A DNA stretch of 64,000 nt from an uncultured Aquimarina sp. (GCA_947498775.1 CANMLL010000007.1:124001-188000); one strand, 5' to 3'. Counted from the first letter of the stretch, positions 34,922-44,704 are shown. Translations and numbers: made by a program. The notes: generated by a model from the letters alone, not told the origin.

Positions 34922-37009
34922 ATGAATTGTCTTAAAAACTTTATATTTTTCAGTATCATCGCCCTAATGGTAATCGGGTGCAAGCAAGAGGAAACCGTTT
35001 TTGAAACCACAGTTTCTTCTCCATCAGAACAAATTTCTATCAATTTTGATTTGCACGACAATGGCACTCCTTTTTACCTTATAAAATACAAAGGGGCTAC
35101 AGTAATTGACACTTCAACTGTTGGTTTTATACTCAAAGATCACACTCCGCTTCAGAAGGGATTCAAAGTTATTGATGCATCTGCTACGTCATTTGATGAA
35201 AACTGGGAAATGCCCTAGGGCGAGCAACGTACAGTAAAGAATCAATACAATGAAATTACCATTAAACTTCAAGAAACTAAGACACCTAATCGTTTGCTTA
35301 CACTATATTTTAGGGCGTATGATGACGGAGCCGCCTTTAGGTATGAATTCCCAGAGCAACCTAGCTTAAACGAGGTAATAATTCTTGATGAAAATAGCCA
35401 GTTTAATCTTACTAGCAATCATAAAACCTGGTGGATTCCTGGTGATTGGGACATCTATGAACACCTATATACAGAATCTGATTTTACAGCTATCGATGCG
35501 ATTTCAAAACGTGGTCATAAAGCATTGGCTCAAACCAGTATTCCAGAAAATTCGGTCAATACTCCGGTAACCATGCGCACCGCAGATGGACTTCATCTTA
35601 GTTTCCATGAAGCCAACCTTACAGATTATTCGGGCATGACCTTACGCATCGATAAAGAAAACCTAATGATGACCAGTGGCCTGGTAGGTTCTGATATTAC
35701 AGGATATAAAGTAAAGCGTACCCTACCTTTTAAAACACCATGGAGAACCATTCAGATTAGTGAAGATGCAGCCGGCCTTATCGAATCAAATCTTATTGTA
35801 AACCTTAATGAGCCCAACAAACTGGGAGATGTAGATTGGTTTACGCCTATGAAATATGTTGGCATCTGGTGGGAAATGCACCTCGACAAATCCAGTTGGG
35901 ATCTTAAAAGTGGAAAGCACGGTGCCACCACAGAAAATACAAAGGCCCATATTGATTTTGCAGCACAAAATAACATTGGTGGCGTACTGGTTGAAGGATG
36001 GAATACCGGATGGGAACATTGGATCGGTTTTGAGGACCGCGAAGGAGTGTTTGATTTTGTAACGCCATATCCTGATTATGACCTCGAGGAAGTTGCAAAA
36101 TATGCCAAAGATAATGGCATACAGATTATTATGCATCACGAAACCTCATCGGCACCCAGAACTTATGATAAGCAAATGGACAGTGCCTATGCGCTTATGA
36201 ACAAGTATGATATTAGGTCTGTAAAAACGGGATATGTGGGTAAAATTATCCCAAAAGGAGAATACCATCATGGTCAATGGATGGTAAATCATTATCGCAG
36301 AGCACTCAAAACGGCGGCAAAACATAAGGTAGCCATCAATGCTCACGAACCTATAAAACCAACAGGGATACGTCGCACCTACCCAAATGCAATCTCTCGC
36401 GAAGGACTGCGCGGACAAGAATTTAATGCCTGGTCTCCCGATGGTGGCAACCCTCCTGATCATCTTCCTACTGTAGCCTTTACCAGAATGCTGGCAGGGC
36501 CTATTGATTTCACCCCAGGGGTGTTCAATATAAAATTAGATCCCTATAAAGCCAATAACCAGGTAAACACTACCCTAGCACATCAATTGGCATTGTATGT
36601 TGTTATTTACAGCCCAATACAGATGGCCTGTGATCTATTAGAACATTATAAAGATCAACTTGCTTTTCAATTTATACGTGATGTTGGCGTAGATTGGGAA
36701 CAGACCAAAGTACTTCATGGAGAAGTTGGAGACTTTGTAACTATAGCCAGACAAGAGCGAGAAACCGGAAACTGGTTTGTGGGGAGCATTACCGACGAAA
36801 ATAAACGACAAATCACAATCAATTTTGATTTCCTTGAAAAAGACAAAGAATACGAAATAGTCGTTTATAAAGATGGAAACGATGCCCATTGGGATGACAA
36901 TCCTACGAGCATTACCATCGAAAAACAGACCATCAATAGTACCACAAAAAAGACATTTAATTTGGCACCAGGTGGTGGTTTGGCCATAAGTTTAAAAGTT
37001 AAAAAATAA
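34922..37009 (+). pseudogene. GH97 family glycoside hydrolase, interrupted by one amber codon
   Basis: Read through, this is one frame of 695 codons: a lipoprotein signal (MNCLKNFIFFSIIALMVIGC), an N-terminal beta-sandwich, a (beta/alpha)8 barrel with GIWWEMHLD, GVLVEGWNTGWEHW, IIMHHETSS and INAHEPIKPTGIRRTYPN, and a C-terminal domain. TAG at 35216-35218 falls in WEMP-stop-GEQR, where GH97 proteins normally have Trp (WGE); TGG to TAG is a single change. No other lesion is seen, so the mutation is recent, or the codon is read through, or it is a sequencing error. GH97 includes alpha-glucosidases and alpha-galactosidases; the Glu in AHEPIKPTG suggests the inverting SusB-like group. Confidence 0.85.
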
Positions 37010-37054
37010 AATCGTCTTTTTTTCGTTTATATACTACTTAAACCTATAAGCGAA

Positions 37055-37831
37055 ATGACGTATTTAATTTACATTAATCGATCTTTTTGCTACCTGAGAA
37101 GATCGATTTTTTATTGCTCTATATTGATCTTTGCCCTAAGTTGCTCTTCGGATGACTCTGAAAACGAAGGAAATAATGGTGGTAACGAAAACCCTAATCT
37201 CGAAAACATAGACTTTACCAGTGCTACAACGGCTACAGATAGTGATGGCAACACCTATGAAGTAGGTTTCAATCAGGTTTCTTCTATTAATCAGGATCCT
37301 TATATACGAAAGAAAAATTCTGCCGGCGAAACGTTGTGGTACGTCGAACATGAAAAATCTGAAGTCGACGGAAGAACTAAGATGATTCTGATTGATAGTA
37401 ATAATATCCCCTGGGTGGTATTTACTGTTGTAGGCGGAAGCAACAATTCTACCTATATCACTACCCAAGAGGTCGAGGATGGTGCTTTCTCTAATGTATA
37501 CCAGCGAAATTATGGTACTGGTGGTGGACCAAAAGTGTCAATCATCGCCAAGTTAAATCCTGATACAGGTAAGATCCAAAAAGCAACGTATATTATAGCT
37601 AAGAAAAATGATGGTAAGACCAATGGGTTTAAAATCACAGCTATTGGTATCAAAAATCAAAATATAGCGGTGCAAGCAGAATCGGTTGCCTGGCCTCCGG
37701 GAATGGGAACCAGCTATCAGCGATTTCCAGACATTACCGATGCCGACCGGGTCGACGGCGCTTTTAAAATGTATTACGAAGTAGCCGCTAATCTTACCGA
37801 AATCGTAGATGCCCAGATTTTTAATAATTAG
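37055..37831 (+). CDS. Lipoprotein of unknown function
   Basis: 258 residues. A long N-terminus leads to the lipoprotein signal YCSILIFALSCSSDD with lipobox Cys near residue 30, then a low-complexity Asn/Glu/Gly linker (ENEGNNGGNENPN) and a beta-rich domain (TTATDSDGNTYEVGFNQVSS, AGETLWYVEHE, KLNPDTGKIQKATYII) resembling single blades of beta-propeller proteins. The SSDD after the Cys fits Bacteroidota surface-lipoprotein export signals. It lies 45 bp after the GH97 gene, so it may share its transcript. Confidence 0.7.
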   Translation: MTYLIYINRSFCYLRRSIFYCSILIFALSCSSDDSENEGNNGGNENPNLENIDFTSATTATDSDGNTYEVGFNQVSSINQDPYIRKKNSAGETLWYVEHEKSEVDGRTKMILIDSNNIPWVVFTVVGGSNNSTYITTQEVEDGAFSNVYQRNYGTGGGPKVSIIAKLNPDTGKIQKATYIIAKKNDGKTNGFKITAIGIKNQNIAVQAESVAWPPGMGTSYQRFPDITDADRVDGAFKMYYEVAANLTEIVDAQIFNN

Positions 37832-37847
37832 AAGGAATATTATCTGT

Positions 37848-38345
37848 TCACATCATCTGAACATCGGCCGTTGGACCGAAGGAAGGCGGAACAGCAATTT
37901 CTAATAACCTGAAATACACACCCAATTGTGCTCTGTGGTGAATCATCTGCCCCAATGCATGCCGAATCACTTCGTATTTGGTAAACACCTGAAACACCTG
38001 ATCCCCGCTACGCATGGTCCAATTTGGAAGTAAATCTTCTTCTCTAGCGTTACTCAGGGTTGTTTTCCCTTTCTTGAAAGATTCCTCTAATACATCCAAC
38101 AACTCTTTGGTATTTTTTACCGGGGTTGGCTCATACGGAGTTTTGGCAAAATCCAATTCGGTGGTGGTCAGTGCCATATCAACCCAGGCCGGTATTTCGG
38201 CCAGGTGAACCGCCAGCATTTGCATCGACATACTTTTTTCGTGTGGTCTCCAGTTCAATTTATCGGTGGGTACTTGCACTAAAAATTTTCGTAAGATGGT
38301 AACCTCGTCTTCTAGCTCTTTGAGTAATAGCGGAATAATTTGCAT
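37848..38345 (-). CDS. DinB family protein
   Basis: 165-residue four-helix bundle of the DinB/YfiT type: MQIIPLLLKELEDEVTILRKFL, LNWRPHEKSMSMQMLAVHLAEIPAWVDMAL, and VIRHALGQMIHHRAQLGVYFRLL. The metal-binding His triad is visible (H of AVHLAE and the pair in QMIHHRAQ). Members are often bacillithiol or other thiol-dependent transferases, and some are stress induced; the substrate here is unknown. Confidence 0.88.
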   Translation of the reverse strand: MQIIPLLLKELEDEVTILRKFLVQVPTDKLNWRPHEKSMSMQMLAVHLAEIPAWVDMALTTTELDFAKTPYEPTPVKNTKELLDVLEESFKKGKTTLSNAREEDLLPNWTMRSGDQVFQVFTKYEVIRHALGQMIHHRAQLGVYFRLLEIAVPPSFGPTADVQMM

Positions 38346-38447
38346 GATGTGTGGTTTTAATAGGTTGCTGTTCCTAAAGATACCACTATCCAGCTCACCA
38401 ACTTGTTGTCGATTTCTTAAAAATAGGAGAAATGGGCTATGGTAAGT

Positions 38448-38646
38448 TGAGTTTGGTATAATTTAAATTTAAAATCTGTATTAAGCAGTTATTAATAAAC
38501 ATATGGAGTTTCCTCTCCCTCTGGGAGAGGATTAAGGTGAGGGTGACCACTATGAAAAACCCTCATCCTAGCCTTCTCCCAGAGGGAGAAGGAACTTATC
38601 AAGTTTATAAAAAAACAGATTTTAAATTTAAATTATATCAAACTCA
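38448..38646. repeat. MITE-like element: long inverted ends around a palindromic core
   Basis: Ends of 32 nt (38448-38479 and 38615-38646) are inverted copies with one mismatch (TGAGTTTGGTATAATTT... and its complement). Inside, CTCTCCCTCTGGGAGAGG...GGTGAGGGT and ACCCTCATCC...TTCTCCCAGAGGGAGAA form a second palindrome around a short loop. The total is 199 bp with no coding potential. The inner words belong to a repeat widespread in Bacteroidota spacers. It fills the gap between the DinB and RDD genes and would fold into a very stable cruciform or RNA hairpin. Confidence 0.75.
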
Positions 38647-38653
38647 CGTTATA

Positions 38654-39232
38654 TCATGCCTTTACTACCCTCGTCTTTGACAAGGTATCGTGCCATCCCG
38701 GGCCGTCTCCCAAAAACGAAAATGCATCAAAAGGTATGTAACGACAAAGGCTACGCACTAAAATCGTACCAGCATCGGGTGTATTGCCCTCTTCATCTAC
38801 CACTTTGGTGCCGGTAATTAATTTACCCAAGGTTCTAGATGTGATCATCTCAAAAAGGGTGTAATAGATCATCCCAATAATTATCCCAAACACATAATCC
38901 ATTAATCGTCCTCCTTCCTCTAGGACAGATACCGTATCAGGGGACACCAATGCCCATACAATACCGATCACAAAACCAAAAACTAAGATAAATATATAGT
39001 CAATCAAACGATTGGCAAAGCGTGTACCCTTGCTTACCTCGCTATCATATACATTTCTGGCAGCCATTGTAGTGGCTTCTTTTTCTTTGAGTGCGGTATC
39101 CTCTTCAAACGAAGGGCACGTATCCTCAAAATCGGCTACGGCATTCCTAAGACCACAGATGATCCCTTGTTTCATATCAAACTTTTGGTTTTTGCAGATC
39201 CTGCAAAATTGTAATTGTTCTTCTCTGTTCAT
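38654..39232 (-). CDS. RDD family membrane protein with N-terminal Cys motif
   Basis: 192 residues. Residues 1-40 carry four Cys (FCRICKNQKFD, IICGL, DTCPSF) that look like a small zinc- or redox-binding knuckle. The RDD domain follows (GTRFANRLIDYIFILVFGFV, YVFGIIIGMIYYTLFEMITSRTLGKLITGTKVVDE, DAGTILVRSLCRYIPFDAFSFL) with three membrane helices. RDD proteins are often ion or small-molecule exchangers. The cytoplasmic Cys knuckle is common in Bacteroidota RDD proteins. Confidence 0.85.
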   Translation of the reverse strand: MNREEQLQFCRICKNQKFDMKQGIICGLRNAVADFEDTCPSFEEDTALKEKEATTMAARNVYDSEVSKGTRFANRLIDYIFILVFGFVIGIVWALVSPDTVSVLEEGGRLMDYVFGIIIGMIYYTLFEMITSRTLGKLITGTKVVDEEGNTPDAGTILVRSLCRYIPFDAFSFLGDGPGWHDTLSKTRVVKA

Positions 39233-39445
39233 GATGGTTGTTTTTTGTTTTCCCGGTTAATTATAAGATTGCAATATCGTATTTTATTTTAGTACGTTCC
39301 CTATCGTACAATATCTTACCTTTTTTATTTTTTTATTGCTATTGGTTTATGTAACACTTATTGATTTTGTTACTTTTTTGTTGGAAATATATGATTTCTT
39401 GAAAATTTTGGGTTGCGCAACAATCACTGATTTTGTCTGTAGCCA

Positions 39446-40420
39446 TTATCTTTTTAAACTGGTTGTCTTTATTATTTGAAGTTTTTTATCAAATGTAAAG
39501 ATATCTCCATATTCGGTGGTTGCAATTACATTTTGATTTTTTTCGTTAATAACAAGTCCCCAGAACAGACTTTCTTTTTTACTCGATTTTATTATTTCTC
39601 CCTCTTCATCCCACATTCTAATTCTATCACTTGCAGTTAAAAGGTTCTTTCCATTATTTAACCATTTTAAGTTTCTAATTTCGGATTCACTACCTTCAAT
39701 ATCTTTCAATTTCGTTCCATTAGAATCCCAAAATTGTAGAAGTGGGGGATAATTGATATCCGAATTCCCATAATCTCCTGTGGCGAACATATTACCTGAA
39801 GGATGCCACTCAACACTTAACATCAGAATTTCTATATCTCTTGGCATTATTTGCTTTTTGTCATCATTCTCAAGACTTATGATTTCAATATGGCTTCCTA
39901 CAGTAGCAATTTTATAGTTGTGAGGATGCCAGCTTAATCCTGTAATGGCTTTTTGTTCCGTTTTTATTCGTTTAACTAATTCTCCTTTTACATTGAAAAC
40001 ACTAACAATTCCAATACCATCACCAATTGCCAAATATTTTCCATCTTTACTCCATCCTAACCCTCGTCCTCCATAGTTATCAAGTTCTATTGTTTTACCT
40101 GATTTTGTGTCAATTAGTTTTGCTTGACTGTCATCAGAACTACTCTCGTCATTCCATTGTCGAATAACTGCTAATAGATTTTCGGTTGGATGCCATTCAA
40201 CTTTTGTAATAGTGTTTGGCAACTCATACGTCTTTACAATATTTAAATCATCGGTTGATAATATACTTAAAGCTCCGTTATTTCCACCAACAGCAATTTT
40301 GTTGTAAGAAGGGTTCAAACTTGAAGTCCACAACATATCAGAAAACTTCACTAAAGGTTTTGAAGTTTTACATCCAAGAAAAAAAGGAAATATGAGAACC
40401 AAAATCAGTGTTCTATTCAT
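39446..40420 (-). CDS. WD40-repeat lipoprotein
   Basis: 324 residues from ATG 40420, where a lipoprotein signal MNRTLILVLIFPFFLGC begins; the codons upstream are not signal-like. At least six WD40-type blades can be seen from recurring WHP/W-D units: KVEWHPTENLLAVIRQW, GLGWSKDGKYLAIGD, GLSWHPHNYKIATVG, SVEWHPSGNMFATGD, NLKWLNNGKNLLTAS, IRMWDEEGE. It is probably an envelope-anchored beta-propeller used for protein contacts. The partner is unknown. Confidence 0.82.
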   Translation of the reverse strand: MNRTLILVLIFPFFLGCKTSKPLVKFSDMLWTSSLNPSYNKIAVGGNNGALSILSTDDLNIVKTYELPNTITKVEWHPTENLLAVIRQWNDESSSDDSQAKLIDTKSGKTIELDNYGGRGLGWSKDGKYLAIGDGIGIVSVFNVKGELVKRIKTEQKAITGLSWHPHNYKIATVGSHIEIISLENDDKKQIMPRDIEILMLSVEWHPSGNMFATGDYGNSDINYPPLLQFWDSNGTKLKDIEGSESEIRNLKWLNNGKNLLTASDRIRMWDEEGEIIKSSKKESLFWGLVINEKNQNVIATTEYGDIFTFDKKLQIIKTTSLKR

Positions 40421-40560
40421 TCTATTAGTATACTTTGGTTCAGACAACGACTCTTATATGTTTAGTATGCCTGCCGAAGGCGGCATATGCAATATAGAGC
40501 AAATTGTTATCTCGTGTTTTATTTAAATTATAATTCTCTTAAAATCGTGATATAAACTTA

Positions 40561-41376
40561 TCAATTTAATCCATTTGCTTTTTTGTATTCATAACTTTTG
40601 CTTTTAAAGTATTCCAAAATTTGTAACGCATTTGTAGTGTCCCGCAATTTAGAAAAATCAGGTTGATTTAGGCAAAAGTCAAGAAAATCAGCAATATTCA
40701 TTTGAGGAATTCCTAGTTCTTTGGATAATACTTTTTTTGAAAACAAATTATCTATTTTATTTTCAATTTTGATATACTTATCAAGTAAGATTCGATCTTT
40801 AAGTTCTTTTGTTCTTCCTGAAATCTTATTAATTAATTTAGTAATATTTATGGTTGCAGCAACTCCATAAAATTTGATCAATTTTCCATCGTCTGCCTCA
40901 AAAAGTAGCCTCTCGTTTTTGGTCTTAACTTTTATATTTGCTTTTGGTAACCCTAAAGATGAGGAAGTAATACCAGGTTTAGTATCAAATGCTTTTATAT
41001 CGAGAGCGACTTGACCTGTTAGATTATGTCGTAGAATTACTACTTCGTCCAAATTGACGACTTTCTCTTCTAAATCAACTAGGATTGTCTTCTGATTCAA
41101 AACTTCATCTATTATAATGATTTCTTTCGTTCTATAATGAACAGCAGAGAATTGTAATGTATCGTGCGATTTAACTTCAATACTGAAAACCCCTTTAATA
41201 TTAGTAATCGTTGATTTTTTAGAATTTATATTGACAACCAAAATATTAGAGACACTATTATTTTGACTTGTAACGGCGCCAGTCAATTCCACAATATTTT
41301 CTTGACCATATGCGATCATTGAAGTCAATAAGATAGGTAATAATATGAAAAGGCTTAACGAGTCTTTATTATTCAC
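40561..41376 (-). CDS. Carboxypeptidase-regulatory-like domain protein
   Basis: 271 residues, GTG start at 41376, signal peptide ending IAYGQ. Residues about 28-110 are a CarboxypepD_reg-like beta-sandwich (VELTGAVTSQNNSVSNILVV, ITNIKGVFSIEVKSHDTLQF), the module that also precedes SusC receptors. It is followed by VVNLDEVVILRHNLTG, which resembles the DEVVV segment before a TonB plug, but no plug or barrel follows. The C-terminal 150 residues are helical (ELGIPQMNIADFLDFCLNQP). This is a stand-alone member of a common flavobacterial family of unknown role. Confidence 0.75.
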   Translation of the reverse strand: MNNKDSLSLFILLPILLTSMIAYGQENIVELTGAVTSQNNSVSNILVVNINSKKSTITNIKGVFSIEVKSHDTLQFSAVHYRTKEIIIIDEVLNQKTILVDLEEKVVNLDEVVILRHNLTGQVALDIKAFDTKPGITSSSLGLPKANIKVKTKNERLLFEADDGKLIKFYGVAATINITKLINKISGRTKELKDRILLDKYIKIENKIDNLFSKKVLSKELGIPQMNIADFLDFCLNQPDFSKLRDTTNALQILEYFKSKSYEYKKANGLN

Positions 41377-42039
41377 ATATTGAGCGTTAGGTTTTAATAC
41401 AAAACCTCAAAATATTATGATTGTTGCAGATTTATATGACTAAGAGATAATTGTATAATAACAATTACTAGTATTACTATTACTTCCATTATATTTTAAA
41501 ATTATGGTATACTCAAACCATAATTCTGTGAAAAACCACAGTATTAAGTTTTAATCTAAGCCTAATAAAAAACGATGAAAAGCGCGTGAGAGATCACGAA
41601 TCTAAGTAATTAATTTGAAAGAGGTTTACGGATTTCCGTAAGAGATACAGGAGATTTTTCCCCTATTGGTGGCTTGTAAGGCTTACTATTACTAAAAAAA
41701 GTACGACGAAAAATTTTTGAAAAAAATTTATACCTGCGAAAAAAATACCTCCCTCGCCCTCCTCGAAGAGGGAATACACTCGTTTTCTATTTAAAAGAAA
41801 GTATTATACCGAAGTAGTTTTTTCATTACAGGCAGATTGTTTCGTTATGCTCGCAATGACATTGTACTCACACCTCGACTCCGCTCGGTGTTCGTTTTGA
41901 GCTCAGTGTACAATAACAGAACCTGTTCAGTATCGATGAAGGGCTCAGTGTATCGCTTAAAAGATGCTTTGTTGGGCACCTATACTTTTTAGGTATTGTA
42001 ATACTAAGGTGTAAGTGAGAAAATTAAAACGTTATTGGA
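41377..42039. other. Gene-free spacer with scattered short repeats
   Basis: No convincing gene on either strand. Small palindromes include TTACGGATTTCCGTAA (41627-41642). The part from 41750 to 41960 holds common flavobacterial spacer words: a CCCTC...GAGGG hairpin near 41757, TTATGCTCGCAATGACA and CTCGACTCCGCTCGGTGTTC. These resemble words in the spacers at 13183-13330 and 44742-44766. Confidence 0.5.
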
Positions 42040-42555
42040 TTATTCAACACTTCTTCCAAATCCGTTAACGGTTTTTTCTATTAATATATCTTCGTGCCCC
42101 ATTTCTTCAATCCAAACCCGTATTCGTGTGTTTCCCGCACTATCAAGGTAAGTGCCTTTTCCGTGAGTATGTTCAAACTTCACTATATAGGTTTTTCCTA
42201 CTTCAAAAGAAAATGTTTCAAAAGGCTCGATAGGAATAGCAATTTGACCTTTAGATACAAATCGCATTTGTATTTTATGTTTTCCTGGTAGCAACAGAAT
42301 CTCTTGAGCTCCCTTCATCAAACTCTTATTGGGTATATCCTTATCATTTACAGCAATAAAATATGCATATTTCTTACCCACAGTCTCACTTATCAATCGT
42401 ACTTGTTGTTCATTTGGGAGTTCTGGTCCGTCGTATAGTGCCAGTGCAGTAATTTTATGTTTTTTATTTTTCTTGTTTTTCTTCCTTTGTGCGTTTCCGG
42501 GTGTTACTGTAAGAAGTGCCAATGCAGTAATCAATACTATTCTAATTATCTTCAT
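42040..42555 (-). CDS. Secreted protein of unknown function
   Basis: 171 residues. Signal peptide MKIIRIVLITALALLTVTPGNAQ is followed by a very basic stretch RKKNKKNKKHK and a beta-rich domain (LALYDGPELPNEQQVRLISE, ILLLPGKHKIQMRFVSKGQI, TFSFEVGKTYIVKFEHTHG). The GKHKIQM...FEVGKTY layout resembles small domains that present side chains on a PEGA-like sandwich. Function is unknown. It is transcribed alone. Confidence 0.65.
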   Translation of the reverse strand: MKIIRIVLITALALLTVTPGNAQRKKNKKNKKHKITALALYDGPELPNEQQVRLISETVGKKYAYFIAVNDKDIPNKSLMKGAQEILLLPGKHKIQMRFVSKGQIAIPIEPFETFSFEVGKTYIVKFEHTHGKGTYLDSAGNTRIRVWIEEMGHEDILIEKTVNGFGRSVE

Positions 42556-42633
42556 CTTGATTATATTTTAATTAACTGTACTTTTCAAATATAAGTTCAT
42601 ATCAACTATTTCTTATATACATATGTAAAGCGA

Positions 42634-43230
42634 TTATTGGGTGGCAAACATTTTCTTTCGTATACGGCTTAGCTGAGTAGGTGTAACACCAATAAATTGT
42701 GCTATATAATATTGATTAATCAAGGTTTCTAATTCGGGATATCTTTCCCTAAACAGTTTATATCTACCCTCTGCTTGCAATGTAAAGTATTCAAATTCCC
42801 GTTGTTCTTTTCCAATAAAAAACATCTCTGTGAGTTTTCTGTTCCATTCAGCAACTTCTCTATTTTCTTTTATTAAATGTAACAAATCTTCGTATTTTCC
42901 TTCTAATATCTTTACTTCTGTTAATGCTTCAATAAACACTCGATTAACCGTACAGGTTACCAGGGATGAAAACGCTCCTATAAAAGATATTGGAGTTTTA
43001 AAAAAGATCGGAGTAAAGAAAGTCTTTGTATATTGAGTGCCGTCATCTTTGGATATATATGCCCTTAAAACACCATGTAAAACAATTCCAAATTTATTTT
43101 CTATACGGCCGGTTTTCGCAAAAAAAGTCCCTTTGCTATATTTTTTCTCAATAAGAATACTATTGATCTGGTCAAAGGTATCATTGGAAATAAGTGACAC
43201 CCTGTTAAGGTATTGTTTTACTTCTGGCAT
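42634..43230 (-). CDS. Crp/Fnr family transcription regulator
   Basis: 198 residues. N-terminal cyclic-nucleotide-binding-like beta-roll (FDQINSILIEKKYSKGTFFA, FGIVLHGVLRAYISKDDGT), a long dimer helix, and a short C-terminal helix-turn-helix (QYYIAQFIGVTPTQLSRIRKKM). It belongs to the Bacteroidota Crp/Fnr subgroup with no Fe-S Cys; a cAMP-binding pocket (RE/TS motif) is not evident. It lies upstream of mgsA and pfkA in space but reads the same way after them, so whether it controls them is unknown. Confidence 0.88.
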   Translation of the reverse strand: MPEVKQYLNRVSLISNDTFDQINSILIEKKYSKGTFFAKTGRIENKFGIVLHGVLRAYISKDDGTQYTKTFFTPIFFKTPISFIGAFSSLVTCTVNRVFIEALTEVKILEGKYEDLLHLIKENREVAEWNRKLTEMFFIGKEQREFEYFTLQAEGRYKLFRERYPELETLINQYYIAQFIGVTPTQLSRIRKKMFATQ

Positions 43231-43278
43231 AATATCATATATAAGTGTATAATGTTTGCTAAATCTTTCTCAAAAAAT

Positions 43279-43641
43279 CTATAAACCTTTCAGTAACAAC
43301 TCTGCAGTAGCGGGATTGGTGGCAAGAGGTACGTTGTGCACATCACATAGTCGCATGAGCATCGAGATGTCGGGTTCGTGAGGGTGTTTGGCCAGTGGAT
43401 CTCTAAAAAAGATCACCATATCCACCTTTTTTTCGGCCACGTCGGAGGCGATTTGGGCATCACCACCCAGTGGTCCCGATAAATACGGCATTACTTCGAA
43501 ACCGGCCCTAGTGGCTTTCTCACCTGTTGTGCCAGTAGCGATCAGCTTGACACTTTTTGAGTGTAGTATCGTTTCATGTTCATTTAAAAACTGAACCATT
43601 TCGGCCTTTTTGCCATCGTGTGCGATGATTGCGATTGTCAT
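43279..43641 (-). CDS. mgsA: Methylglyoxal synthase
   Basis: 120 residues. It converts dihydroxyacetone phosphate to methylglyoxal and phosphate, bypassing lower glycolysis when phosphate is short. Motifs are intact: IAIIAHDGKK, LIATGTTGEK, LSGPLGGDAQIA (catalytic Asp), FFRDPLAKHPHEPDI (catalytic His/Asp) and PLATNPATAELLL. It is shorter than the E. coli enzyme, lacking the last 30 residues, as is usual for this clade. It follows pfkA by 76 bp on the same strand. Confidence 0.95.
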   Translation of the reverse strand: MTIAIIAHDGKKAEMVQFLNEHETILHSKSVKLIATGTTGEKATRAGFEVMPYLSGPLGGDAQIASDVAEKKVDMVIFFRDPLAKHPHEPDISMLMRLCDVHNVPLATNPATAELLLKGL

Positions 43642-43717
43642 AATTTAGTCAATTGTTAATAGTCTATAGTAAAAGATTTATGGACAATTGACTATAGACA
43701 ATGGGCCATAAACCAAT

Positions 43718-44704
43718 TTACGTTGAAAGTATATCAGAAATACGCAGCAGTTCTTTATTAATAGCGTGATCTCCTGATAGCCCTTCGTCAAAACTTGTAG
43801 CTGCTACTTTGTTATTAATAAGTCCGACCATCACGTTCTTTTCTCCATCCAATAACAACTCTACTGCTTTTACACACAGTCTACTCGCCAGAGTTCTGTC
43901 AAAACACGAGGGCGAACCACCACGTTGCATATGACCCAAAACGGTTACTCTTACATCATAATCGGGCAGGTTATCGGTTACATAGTCTGCAAGTTCGTAT
44001 ACATTTTTACCGATTTTGTCTCCCTCGCCTACCACCACAATACTCGAGGATTTCCCTGATCGTTTGCTGCGTTTTAGAGACTCTAGCAATCGATCGAGCC
44101 CCAGATCTTCTTCTGGGATCAGGATCTCTTCGGCTCCGGCTCCTACTCCGGTATTTAATGCTATAAATCCGGCATCGCGCCCCATCACTTCGATAAAAAA
44201 CAAGCGATCGTGTGAGCTGGCTGTATCCCGTATTTTATCGATGGCATCAATCACGGTATTGAGTGCCGTATCATATCCTATGGTAAAATTCGTACCGGCA
44301 ATATCATTATCGATGGTACCAGGAACCCCAATGACCGGTATGTCGTATTCTTCGCTAAAAATTTGCCCTCCTCTAAAGGTTCCATCACCACCAATCAATA
44401 CCATGGCATCCACGCCTATTTCTTTGAGGTGTGCTGCGGCTTTTTTTCTTCCTGCGGAAGCTCTAAACTCTTTGGATCTGGCAGATTTTAGGATAGTTCC
44501 TCCGCGGCTAATAATGTTACGTACACTTCGGGCATTCATAAGACAATGATCCCCTTCGATCATCCCTTGAAAACCTCTGTAAAATCCGATACAACGTACA
44601 TTATAATAAGCGCAAGCCCTGGCTACTGCTCTAATTGCTGCATTCATTCCAGGAGAATCCCCTCCCGAGGTCATTACACCAATCGTTCTGATCTCTTTTG
44701 CCAT
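43718..44704 (-). CDS. pfkA: ATP-dependent 6-phosphofructokinase
   Basis: 328 residues. It phosphorylates fructose 6-phosphate at the committed step of glycolysis. Motifs: GVMTSGGDSPGMNAAIRAV (ATP site), IGGDGTFRG, GVPGTIDNDIAGTNFTIGYDTA (catalytic Asp), VEVMGRDAGFIA-type loop (EVMGRDAGFIA) and LGHMQRGGSPSCFDR. The Gly after GGDG supports ATP rather than pyrophosphate as the donor. mgsA lies directly downstream. Confidence 0.96.
   Translation of the reverse strand: MAKEIRTIGVMTSGGDSPGMNAAIRAVARACAYYNVRCIGFYRGFQGMIEGDHCLMNARSVRNIISRGGTILKSARSKEFRASAGRKKAAAHLKEIGVDAMVLIGGDGTFRGGQIFSEEYDIPVIGVPGTIDNDIAGTNFTIGYDTALNTVIDAIDKIRDTASSHDRLFFIEVMGRDAGFIALNTGVGAGAEEILIPEEDLGLDRLLESLKRSKRSGKSSSIVVVGEGDKIGKNVYELADYVTDNLPDYDVRVTVLGHMQRGGSPSCFDRTLASRLCVKAVELLLDGEKNVMVGLINNKVAATSFDEGLSGDHAINKELLRISDILST

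Noticed and set aside
41377..42039. Possible CRISPR or array-like structure in a 663-bp gene-free region
   Set aside because: There are short palindromes and scattered common spacer words, but no regularly spaced direct repeats and no cas genes.
43982..44549. Long plus-strand frame across pfkA (177 codons, Ser/Pro/Ile rich)
   Set aside because: It is antisense to a clear pfkA; its composition reflects the reverse-complement reading of that gene.
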